Origin: an uncultured Ignavibacteriota bacterium | Lineage (GTDB): Bacteria; Bacteroidota; Ignavibacteria; Tepidaquicellales; Tepidaquicellaceae | Direction: 5' to 3' | NCBI GenBank assembly: GCA_937983305.1 | Contig: CALKAJ010000211.1 | Span: 1 to 12,918, forward strand | Length of the DNA: 12,918 nt | Part shown: one piece after another, positions 1 to 5,756 of the stretch | Numbering within the stretch: position 1 is the first letter of the stretch | Layout of the letters: each line of letters begins with the position of its first letter | Program-made: the position numbers and the translations under genes | Notes under the pieces: model-generated | The model's input: only the letters and a program-made list of their open reading frames with translations | What the model was told of the DNA's origin: nothing | The model's database searches: none

Positions 1-1143
1 AATTTTTCCTTCGGAGCATGTCCGTTTTATTTACTCGATAAGCAAAACCAATACCGGATGCAAATGGAAAGCCAGCCTTTGAAATTCTTTATAAGAAATG
101 CCGATGAATTATTAAATTATTCAAAAAAGCGTCTTGGTGAGTTTATAGGAGCTAAAGCTGATAATCTTGTTTTTGTTGATAATGCAACATCTGCCGTTAA
201 CATTGTTATGAAGAGCTTCCCATTTAAAATCGGTGACAGAATACTAATAACGGATCAAATTTATCCTGCATGCAGAAATACAGTTTATAAAATTGCGAAA
301 GAAAAAAAACTATTTATTGACGAGGTAATTATTCCGCAAAAAATCAATTCAGAAGAAGATGTTACAAGTGAAATTATGAAATATATAAAGCCAAATACTG
401 TCTTTTCATTAATTGACCATATTTCGTCTTTACCGGGTATCATCTTTCCCGTAAAACAAATTATCAATGAGTTTGAAAAAAAAGGAATTATTGTAATGAT
501 TGATGGAGCACATGCTCCCGGTATGATTCCTCTCGATTTGAATGAATTGAATCCGCAATTTTATACCGGTAATTGTCATAAGTGGATGTGCACTCCCAAA
601 GGTTCAGCTTTCTTAAATGTTAGAGAAGATATGCAGGAAATTGTTACTCCGCTTGTTACAAGTAGAAGTTATGGAGAGATAAGTACAAAACTCACAGAAT
701 TTCAATATAATTTTAGCTGGCAGGGAACCAAAGATATCAGCTCTTTTCTTACAATCCCTGATTCAATTGATTATTTTGAAAGTATCTTTCCCGGAGGATG
801 GAAAAAAATGATGGAAGCAAATCATAAATTGGTTTATGAAGCAGGAAAAAAAATTTGTGAAGAATTTGAAATAGAGCAAAGCTATCCTGAAAGTATGGTA
901 GGAGCAATATTTGGAATTCCATTCTTCGAGGACAGTGAGATACCAATTGACAGATTAAATCAAAGAAGTGAACTGCAGGATAAATTGTTTTACAATAATC
1001 AGATTGAAGTTATGATAAGCTTTTATCCTGAGGCACCTAAAAGAATATTGAGAATTTCTTCGCAAATTTATAATACTTATGAACAGTATTTGTATCTGAT
1101 TGATTCTTTAAAAAACACAATAAAAAAAGCCACTAAAAATTAG
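1..1143 (+). CDS. Class V (isopenicillin N epimerase-like) PLP aminotransferase, 5' end cut off
   Basis: The reading frame is open from the first base, and codons 4-8 read FGACP. This matches the 'GSFGACP' start-proximal motif of isopenicillin N epimerase/cysteine desulfurase-like enzymes, so the true start lies upstream; the ATG codons at 58 and 64 are internal. PLP-binding features are present: IDGAHAPG (around 502-525) supplies the Asp that contacts the pyridine nitrogen, and GNCHKW supplies the Schiff-base Lys at 580-582. Fold type I is therefore clear and the C-terminal domain is intact. Family members act as epimerases, desulfurases or lyases on amino acids, and the substrate cannot be read from sequence. 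It is convergent with the tRNA-Ser gene, and its stop codon lies inside a terminator hairpin. Confidence 0.9.
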   Translation, partial: NFSFGACPFYLLDKQNQYRMQMESQPLKFFIRNADELLNYSKKRLGEFIGAKADNLVFVDNATSAVNIVMKSFPFKIGDRILITDQIYPACRNTVYKIAKEKKLFIDEVIIPQKINSEEDVTSEIMKYIKPNTVFSLIDHISSLPGIIFPVKQIINEFEKKGIIVMIDGAHAPGMIPLDLNELNPQFYTGNCHKWMCTPKGSAFLNVREDMQEIVTPLVTSRSYGEISTKLTEFQYNFSWQGTKDISSFLTIPDSIDYFESIFPGGWKKMMEANHKLVYEAGKKICEEFEIEQSYPESMVGAIFGIPFFEDSEIPIDRLNQRSELQDKLFYNNQIEVMISFYPEAPKRILRISSQIYNTYEQYLYLIDSLKNTIKKATKN

Positions 1144-1151
1144 TGACTTTT
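1125..1151. terminator. Bidirectional intrinsic terminator between aminotransferase and tRNA-Ser
   Basis: The arms AAAAGCCACTAA (1125-1136) and TTAGTGACTTTT (1140-1151) pair over 12 positions with a single C-A mismatch, around a 3-nt AAA loop. The outer A:T pairs give a U-run on the transcript of either strand. The hairpin can end the plus-strand aminotransferase mRNA and the minus-strand tRNA transcript. The aminotransferase stop codon (TAG, 1141-1143) lies within the right arm. Confidence 0.7.
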
Positions 1152-1156
1152 AAGTG

Positions 1157-1243
1157 CGGAAGGGGCGAGATTCGAACTCGCGCAGAGGTTACCCCCTGGA
1201 CAGTTTAGCAAACTGTTGGTTTCAGCCACTCACCCACCCTTCC
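1157..1243 (-). tRNA. tRNA-Ser (anticodon GCU)
   Basis: Read on the minus strand, the acceptor arm GGAAGGG (1243-1237) pairs with CCCTTCC (1164-1158), followed by discriminator G (1157), the base expected for tRNA-Ser. The anticodon arm ACAGT-TTGCTAA-ACTGT places GCT at 1209-1207, reading AGC/AGU codons. The T arm is GCGAG-TTCGAAT-CTCGC. A long variable arm is present, as in class II tRNAs. The length is 87 nt without CCA; the next genomic bases are CAC, so the CCA end is not encoded and must be added after transcription. Confidence 0.96.
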
Positions 1244-1253
1244 TTTTATTTCA

Positions 1254-1281
1254 AAAATAGAATATTTAAAATTATTTTCAA
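1254..1281 (-). promoter_or_regulatory. Possible sigma-70-type promoter for tRNA-Ser
   Basis: On the minus strand TTGAAA (1281-1276) is followed after 16 nt by TATTTT (1259-1254). The -10 element ends 10 nt before the first base of the tRNA, which is a sensible distance. The area is very AT-rich, so chance matches are easy and this is only a candidate. Confidence 0.35.
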
Positions 1282-1323
1282 AACCTAAAATTTTACCGAG
1301 AATATCGGAAAGCAAATTTTCGG

Positions 1324-1357
1324 AATTGAGAAAATATCAATTGAGAAAATATCAATT
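1324..1357. repeat. Short tandem repeat, 15-bp unit, about 2.3 copies
   Basis: Two exact copies of AATTGAGAAAATATC (1324-1338 and 1339-1353) are followed by a partial AATT. The repeat starts 3 bp beyond the stop codon of the Spy-like gene. It is probably a replication-slippage product in a spacer, and no function is evident. The core ATTGAGAAAATAT also occurs once, inverted, at 3564-3576. Confidence 0.8.
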
Positions 1358-1360
1358 AAC

Positions 1361-1792
1361 TTATTTCTTTACTTCTGTCTTTTCTTCTTTTTTATCTACT
1401 TTTTTCTCTTCTTTTACTTCAGGATTTACAACCTTTTTAACTGGTTTCCTGTATTTCACTTTACAAACTTTTTCCTTTGCAGTTGCCCATTTTTCTTTTT
1501 GCTCTTTTGTAAGTAATTTCTCGATTTCAGCATTTGTTTTGTCGCGAAGATCCATCATTTGCTTTTTCTTCATCTCTTCTGTCATTTTGTTGAGAGCAAT
1601 CATGTCAACCTTCTGGTGCATATCAAGATACAGCTTATAAACGGATGTATATTGATCATTTGTGAGTTTTAATTTTTTATAGAGATAATCTGCCTTAGCA
1701 CCGGCAATATCTCCGGGTAAATCTTTTGCAATTGTAGAACCTGCAAAAGCAATAAGAAGTAAGAAGAAAAATGATACAAATAACTTTTTCAT
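1361..1792 (-). CDS. Small secreted Spy/CpxP-like (LTxxQ) protein
   Basis: 143 aa. Residues 1-22 form a typical Sec signal peptide (MKK, a hydrophobic run, STIA, then KDLPG), so the mature protein should be periplasmic. The middle is predicted helical and carries two LTxxQ-type motifs, LTNDQ at 43-47 and LTKEQKEKW at 94-102. This is the spacing seen in Spy/CpxP-family envelope-stress chaperones and their many Bacteroidota-type relatives. Residues 110-143 are a Lys/Glu-rich, probably disordered tail. ATG at 1792 starts directly with the signal peptide. It is separated from the tRNA by about 120 nt that contain only the short repeat and a candidate promoter. The family assignment rests on motif pattern and size, and a chaperone role is inferred. 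Confidence 0.7.
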   Translation of the reverse strand: MKKLFVSFFFLLLIAFAGSTIAKDLPGDIAGAKADYLYKKLKLTNDQYTSVYKLYLDMHQKVDMIALNKMTEEMKKKQMMDLRDKTNAEIEKLLTKEQKEKWATAKEKVCKVKYRKPVKKVVNPEVKEEKKVDKKEEKTEVKK

Positions 1793-1898
1793 TATTTTTT
1801 TGATTTAATTTATAAATGATGTGCAATTTAAATAATATTTTTACAATTTAAAATATAAATACTTAATATTTTGTAAAAAAATAGGATAAGAAATTCTA

Positions 1899-1927
1899 TT
1901 GAAAAATAGTTAAATAATGATTAAATT
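1899..1927 (+). promoter_or_regulatory. Possible sigma-70-type promoter for rpsR
   Basis: TTGAAA (1899-1904), a 17-nt spacer and TAAATT (1922-1927) precede the S18 start codon by 29 nt. The -35 element is good and the -10 element matches 4 of 6 consensus positions. In a spacer this AT-rich the match could be accidental. Confidence 0.35.
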
Positions 1928-1956
1928 TGAGTTTTAATAATTATTTATTGTCTTGA

Positions 1957-2244
1957 ATGAAAAAGAAATTGGTAAAAACGAACTACAAATTAACTCAGCA
2001 GTTAACCTCTAAAAAGGCAGCTCCTCAAAAAAAGAGAGATCCCTTTAAAGAAAAAGGTGTTGAAGATTTTATAGATTTCAGAGATGTCAAACTTTTAACC
2101 CGCTTTTTGAATGACCAGGGAAAGGTATTACCTGCAAGGATAACCGGTGCAACTGCTTCAATGCAAAGAAAACTTACGACAGCGGTTAAGAGGGCGAGAC
2201 ATCTTGCTTTTTTACCTTTTGTTAGTGAAGGTTCAAAATATTAA
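1957..2244 (+). CDS. rpsR: 30S ribosomal protein S18 (bS18), stand-alone, cysteine-free form
   Basis: 95 aa. The core from about residue 38 is unmistakable S18: FIDFRDVKLLTRF, then GKVLPARITGATASMQRK, then AVKRARHLAFLPF. The protein binds 16S rRNA and S6 on the platform of the small subunit. The N-terminal 35 residues form a basic extension (MKKK, KKAAPQKKR). The Cys usually found just before the core (VCYF/FCRF type) is absent, with RDPF in its place, so this copy cannot use a Cys zinc site. The usual neighbours rpsF, ssb and rplI are absent; the gene stands alone between a Spy-like gene and a nuclease and has its own terminator. It may be the only copy or a second, zinc-independent paralogue. 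Confidence 0.95.
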   Translation: MKKKLVKTNYKLTQQLTSKKAAPQKKRDPFKEKGVEDFIDFRDVKLLTRFLNDQGKVLPARITGATASMQRKLTTAVKRARHLAFLPFVSEGSKY

Positions 2245-2267
2245 TTTATAATTTTTTAATAGTTTTT

Positions 2268-2302
2268 AAACTCCTGTAATTGTATTTTTGCAGGAGTTTT
2301 TT
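2268..2302 (+). terminator. Intrinsic terminator downstream of rpsR
   Basis: AAACTCCTG (2268-2276) pairs perfectly with CAGGAGTTT (2291-2299) around a 14-nt loop, and the right arm runs on into further T residues. It lies 23 nt past the S18 stop codon. It also covers the TTG at 2280 that could otherwise be read as the start of the next gene, which supports the later ATG at 2316. Confidence 0.8.
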
Positions 2303-2315
2303 AATTTATACGAAT

Positions 2316-3326
2316 ATGATATTTAACAAGATAGGATTCAAAACTTTTTCATTTAAAATTGCATTTCTGTTACTTTTTTCCGTTATAGCAAGTGCTCAGG
2401 TTGTTGATAGTAATTTAATTATAGGCGAGTACAGTATTACGAAGGTAACAGATGGAGATACCTTCAGGTTTGAAGGTCTCGATGCATCTACGCGTTTACT
2501 CGGCATTGATACCGAAGAAACATTTAAGGACAAAAATGCCCGTGAAAAAAGTTATGAAATTTCTTTGGAATGGCCTAAAGAGTACAATTTAATTCATAGT
2601 CAAAAGAAAAATGGTTTCCCGGTTAAATGTGACTCACCATTTGGATTCGAAACTTGGGATTGGGCAAAAGATTTTACAAAAAACGTTGAAATTGTGAGAA
2701 TTGAAAAAGACGATACTAAAAGAGGAATGGATGCGTTTGGAAGATATCTTGTTTATTTAATGATGAAAAAAGATGGTAAATATATCAACTATAACATTGA
2801 ATGTGTAAGATTGGGATACAGCCCCTATTATAATAAATATGGTAACAGTAAAAGATTTCATAAAGAATTTCTTGAAGCTCAAGAGTTTGCGAAAACCAAT
2901 AAACTTGGAATCTGGAATTCTAAAAATAAATGTTACCCTGATTATGAAAAAAGAATTATTTGGTGGAATAAAAGAGCTAATCAGATTGAAAATTTTGAAA
3001 AAAAATTCGCCAACACTGAGAATTATTTTAACATTTCTAATGATGGCGAATATGACAGATTGTTAAATTACATAGGAAAAGAAGTAGTTGTTTTCGGAAC
3101 AATAAGCGAAATACTAAAACAAAAGTTTCCAATCCTGCTGCGTTTTTCTATCCGGAAGAACGTAAGTTTTGATGCCGTTATTTATGAAGAAAACGAATCT
3201 CTGTTAAACGACTTGAATCTGGACGAAATTAGAGAATACTATGTATATCTAAAAGGAAAACTTTCTGAGTATAATAACCGACTTCAAATAGTATTAAACG
3301 AGAAGTCTCAGATTTGGTTAGAGTAA
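2316..3326 (+). CDS. Secreted staphylococcal-type nuclease (SNase/TNase) with C-terminal OB-fold-like domain
   Basis: 336 aa from ATG 2316; an upstream in-frame TTG at 2280 lies inside the rpsR terminator. Residues 1-28 are a signal peptide (hydrophobic run, then VIASAQ). The SNase domain (about 38-202) keeps every catalytic position known from staphylococcal nuclease: TDGDT (Asp46/Asp48, calcium), RLLGIDTEE (Arg60, Asp65, Glu68) and AFGR (Arg143). It should therefore be an active calcium-dependent phosphodiesterase cutting DNA or RNA outside the cytoplasm. An insert around 85-120 is longer than in the classical enzyme. Residues 249-334 look like an OB-fold strand pattern (YIGKEVVVFGTI, then YVYLKGKLSEYNNRLQIVLN), probably a nucleic-acid-binding add-on. 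It converges on the 40-aa membrane ORF with only 5 nt between stop codons. Confidence 0.88.
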   Translation: MIFNKIGFKTFSFKIAFLLLFSVIASAQVVDSNLIIGEYSITKVTDGDTFRFEGLDASTRLLGIDTEETFKDKNAREKSYEISLEWPKEYNLIHSQKKNGFPVKCDSPFGFETWDWAKDFTKNVEIVRIEKDDTKRGMDAFGRYLVYLMMKKDGKYINYNIECVRLGYSPYYNKYGNSKRFHKEFLEAQEFAKTNKLGIWNSKNKCYPDYEKRIIWWNKRANQIENFEKKFANTENYFNISNDGEYDRLLNYIGKEVVVFGTISEILKQKFPILLRFSIRKNVSFDAVIYEENESLLNDLNLDEIREYYVYLKGKLSEYNNRLQIVLNEKSQIWLE

Positions 3327-3331
3327 TTCTT

Positions 3332-3454
3332 TTATGAAAAAAAGAACCCTACAACTAAAGTAAGCAGGCAAAATACTATCAAAGCAGCATAAGCAATTTT
3401 GTCTCCTGTTACTCTCTTTTGCGGCATTTGTGCGATGTAGTTCATTCTTGACAT
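3332..3454 (-). CDS. Tiny single-span membrane protein (40 aa) under a sigma-54-type promoter
   Basis: ATG 3454-3452 to TAA 3334-3332. The N-terminal half is short and basic (MSRMNYIAQMPQKRVTGDK). It is followed by one uninterrupted hydrophobic helix of about 21 residues (IAYAALIVFCLLTLVVGFFF) ending in Ser, which predicts an inner-membrane protein with the N-terminus inside. It is supported as a real gene by a perfect AGGAGG Shine-Dalgarno 8 nt before the ATG and by a consensus -24/-12 promoter upstream. It follows the phosphatase gene on the same strand, but with an independent promoter. I recognise no family. Small single-span proteins often modulate a larger membrane complex or act in envelope stress, but that is only a general analogy. 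Confidence 0.75.
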   Translation of the reverse strand: MSRMNYIAQMPQKRVTGDKIAYAALIVFCLLTLVVGFFFS

Positions 3455-3462
3455 TTAAATAT

Positions 3463-3468
3463 CCTCCT
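3463..3468 (-). promoter_or_regulatory. Strong Shine-Dalgarno for the 40-aa membrane protein
   Basis: AGGAGG on the minus strand with 8 nt before the ATG at 3454. It is clearly stronger than the ribosome-binding regions of the other genes here, several of which show none. It fixes the start codon and argues that the short ORF is translated. Confidence 0.85.
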
Positions 3469-3502
3469 GGATTTTTAAGTTAATATAATAATATCTATAC
3501 AC

Positions 3503-3520
3503 TGCAAATCCTGTGCCAAA
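3503..3520 (-). promoter_or_regulatory. Sigma-54 (RpoN) -24/-12 promoter
   Basis: The minus strand reads TTTGGCACAGGATTTGCA. It matches TGGCAC-N5-TTGCA exactly, with the required GG-N10-GC spacing. Taking the C at 3504 as -12, transcription would start near 3492, giving a leader of about 38 nt that contains the AGGAGG at 3468-3463. No other match to this pattern was noticed elsewhere in the window. The assignment is by consensus only. Confidence 0.82.
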
Positions 3521-3567
3521 AATTATTAAGCTAATCAAACAAATATTTGAATTTGTTCATTAAATAT

Positions 3568-3603
3568 TTTCTCAATTTGAGACAACTTTCTCAAAATGAG
3601 AAA
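3568..3603. promoter_or_regulatory. Two tandem palindromes, putative upstream activator (enhancer) sites
   Basis: Palindrome A is TCTCAATTTGAGA (3570-3582) and palindrome B is TTTCTCAAAATGAGAAA (3587-3603, perfect 7-bp arms). Both contain TCTCA-N3-TGAGA, and their centres (3576 and 3595) are 19 bp apart, close to two helical turns. Relative to the predicted sigma-54 start they lie at about -84 and -103, where bacterial enhancer-binding proteins usually bind. Site B ends one base before the stop codon of the phosphatase gene. A terminator for that gene is an alternative reading, but no U-run follows either stem. Confidence 0.6.
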
Positions 3604-3604
3604 A

Positions 3605-5332
3605 TCAATATTTTTTGAGGATTATTAAAGTTTGGTCATCGAATTGTTTCATCCCATAGCCGAAATTCTCTACACAGTTCAAAATCGAATTTAAAATAAT
3701 ATCAGTAGATTCATTTATGGAATTAGTTACCGTACTAATGAGTCTTTCTTCTCCGAATTCCAGTTGGTCGGTATCATTTTGCTCAATAACTCCGTCAGTG
3801 TACATTACAAGTACATCCCCGGGATTTAAACTTACCTTCCCTGATTGATAGGGAAATCCGCTTTCCATAATTCCTATCATCAAACCACCTTCTTCAAGAT
3901 AAATAATTTCGTTATTTCTGAAAAGTAACGGCTGATTGTGTCCTGCATTGACATAATTAAAAGACCCATCTTCTATATCAAGTATGCCCCAGAAAAATGT
4001 AATAAATTTTTCAGATGAAGTGTTTGAATAAATGACTTCGTTAATCTTTTGTGTAACATCAATAAGATTAAAATGTTCATCTTCGAAAAATTTTAGAAAA
4101 GAATGAACTGCCGATTGAACATTTGCCATTAACAATGAAGCAGGGGTTCCCTTGCCCGTTACATCAGCTATGACCAGTGCATATTTTGAATCTGTAAGTC
4201 TTAAAACATCAAAATAATCACCTCCGACGTGCATTGCCGGTTTATTAACGGCAGATACTTGATAGCCATTTATTTCCGGAATAGAATTAGGCAATAATGC
4301 GAGTTGAATTTCCCTTGCGATATTAAGCTCATTTTCTAATGCTTGTTTTTCGATAGATTCTTTGAATAAAAACGAATTTTCAACTGAAAGTACAGAAAGA
4401 TTAATTATTGATTCCAGAAATTCGATATCTGCATCAGAATAATCAGTATTATTTAATTTTTTTCCAAGGCAAGCCATAGAGGTAATTTCATTCCTTTGGT
4501 TAGTAACCGGTATTACAAGTTGGAAATCCTTTTCAAACAAAAACTTTAAAAAATTGGACTTATGTTCAGGTTTTAAGAATACTCTTGTTCTTATTTCATT
4601 TAAACTTGATATATATTCTTCCGGAATTTCTATGGAAGTATTCTTACTTAAAATATAAAAATTATCTGCTCTGTATTTTGAAAAAATTATTAAGTCTTTA
4701 ATTCCATAATTTCCAAGTAATGTATATCTGAGTAATTTTATTGTTTCTTCAATGCTTTGGAAATTTGAACTAAAAACCTTACCAAGTTCAAAGAGTGAGT
4801 TCAACTTTGTAATTTTTTCGTTTAATTGTTTATTCAGGTTTTTAATCTCAGCGAATTTGAGAGAATTTTCAATTGTGGTTGAAGAAATATTCAACAGAGT
4901 TTCGATAAATATTATTTCGTTTTTTTCAGGGTATCGGTTGTTTAGTTTCTTTCCTAAACACAAAATTCCCAATAGTTTATTGAAAAAATAAATTTTGAAA
5001 AATATTGAAAAATTATTTTTCTTTAAAACGGGATGAGGTTCATCAATATCTTCAATCTTAAAAACAGGCTCGCCCGGAAAAGCACATTCAATATTTTCAT
5101 TTATTTCTGTACCCGTAATCCCTTTGGCGGAAGAAATTTTAAAACAGTCTTTAGTTTTGTCGGAATTTGTCTTAATTAAAACCATACCTTTTGTTATTAA
5201 CATTCTACCCATAATGCTGAGTAAAATATTGCCAAGTATAAACTCCAATTCAAGATTGCTGTTAATTAGTTGTGAAAACTCAATCAGGGAATTTAGTTCT
5301 AAAAGTTTTTTTGATGAATCGGGATTATCCAT
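3605..5332 (-). CDS. GAF-GAF-SpoIIE/RsbU-type PP2C serine phosphatase
   Basis: 575 aa, no signal peptide or membrane span. Two tandem GAF-like sensor modules cover about 10-165 and 175-325; both end in an almost identical segment (CLGKKLNN at 126-132 and 289-295, then a helix ending VENS/IENS), indicating internal duplication. A helical linker with ELNIAREIQLALLPN (335-349) is typical of the RsbU/SpoIIE class. The phosphatase domain runs to the C-terminus with the metal-binding acidic motifs intact: GGDYFD (Asp372), ADVTGKGTPAS (Asp390), YTDG (Asp513) and FDDQT (Asp565/566). It should dephosphorylate the STAS protein encoded upstream in response to a GAF-bound ligand or partner. Its ATG follows the stop codon of the HATPase gene with no gap, implying translational coupling. 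Confidence 0.92.
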   Translation of the reverse strand: MDNPDSSKKLLELNSLIEFSQLINSNLELEFILGNILLSIMGRMLITKGMVLIKTNSDKTKDCFKISSAKGITGTEINENIECAFPGEPVFKIEDIDEPHPVLKKNNFSIFFKIYFFNKLLGILCLGKKLNNRYPEKNEIIFIETLLNISSTTIENSLKFAEIKNLNKQLNEKITKLNSLFELGKVFSSNFQSIEETIKLLRYTLLGNYGIKDLIIFSKYRADNFYILSKNTSIEIPEEYISSLNEIRTRVFLKPEHKSNFLKFLFEKDFQLVIPVTNQRNEITSMACLGKKLNNTDYSDADIEFLESIINLSVLSVENSFLFKESIEKQALENELNIAREIQLALLPNSIPEINGYQVSAVNKPAMHVGGDYFDVLRLTDSKYALVIADVTGKGTPASLLMANVQSAVHSFLKFFEDEHFNLIDVTQKINEVIYSNTSSEKFITFFWGILDIEDGSFNYVNAGHNQPLLFRNNEIIYLEEGGLMIGIMESGFPYQSGKVSLNPGDVLVMYTDGVIEQNDTDQLEFGEERLISTVTNSINESTDIILNSILNCVENFGYGMKQFDDQTLIILKKY

Positions 5333-5752
5333 TTACAGGGATTTGGTAAGTATAAGCTGGTTTAAATCAGGCTTTATGTGATTGTATTCTATTTTGTTCA
5401 TAAATTTTTTCATCATAGGAATTCCAAGTCCGCCAACCTTATAGTTTTTAAAATATTCAACCATATCCGGGGTTTTAACTTTGTTTGGGTCAAAACCTTC
5501 TCCCTTATATTTTATTTCTACTTGAAATTGGTTATCAGATTCAGATACCTTAAGTTCTATAGTATTTGTATCATTATAATTATGAGTATATTTAATAATA
5601 TTTGTACAAGCTTCATCAACCGATAAAATTATCTGATTAATTACTTGCAAGTCAAGTCCTATCAAAAGAGCTTTTTCCTCAATAAAATTTCTGACTTCAG
5701 CAAGGTTCTTTGTGGAACTCTTTATCAATATTTTGTTATTATCATCTTTCAT
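5333..5752 (-). CDS. RsbW/SpoIIAB-like HATPase (anti-sigma factor/serine kinase family)
   Basis: 139 aa from ATG 5752, which lies 4 nt past the STAS stop codon; an in-frame ATG at 5770 is a possible alternative. The fold is the short HATPase_c_2 type. The N box is SVDEACTNIIKYTH (Glu47, Asn51), the G1 region is YKGEGFDP (82-89), and the G2-like box is GGLGIPMMKKFM (108-119). Family members bind a sigma factor or other target and phosphorylate the STAS antagonist on Ser. The first residue of the G1 box, normally the Asp that contacts adenine (DxGxG), is Tyr82 (codon TAT). ATP binding may thus be weakened or altered. The target is unknown because no sigma factor gene is adjacent. Confidence 0.85.
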   Translation of the reverse strand: MKDDNNKILIKSSTKNLAEVRNFIEEKALLIGLDLQVINQIILSVDEACTNIIKYTHNYNDTNTIELKVSESDNQFQVEIKYKGEGFDPNKVKTPDMVEYFKNYKVGGLGIPMMKKFMNKIEYNHIKPDLNQLILTKSL

Positions 5753-5756
5753 ATCA

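Noticed and set aside
1326..1640. Plus-strand ORF rich in Ser/Phe (104 aa)
   Set aside because: It is the antisense of the Spy-like gene; its low-complexity Phe/Ser composition mirrors the Lys/Glu-rich tail on the other strand.
2280..2315. A TTG start at 2280 that would lengthen the nuclease by 12 residues
   Set aside because: These codons lie in the loop and right arm of the rpsR terminator and would spoil the N-terminal signal peptide; ATG 2316 gives a normal one.
3327..3350. A TTCTTTT/AAAAGAA hairpin between the nuclease and the 40-aa ORF
   Set aside because: The stem is almost all A:T pairs and arises from Phe codons of the ORF; too weak to call a terminator.
3568..3603. Reading the palindromes as the phosphatase gene's intrinsic terminator
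   Set aside because: Neither stem is followed by a U-run on the minus strand and the stems are A/U-rich, whereas their spacing and distance suit activator sites better. The terminator reading is not fully excluded.
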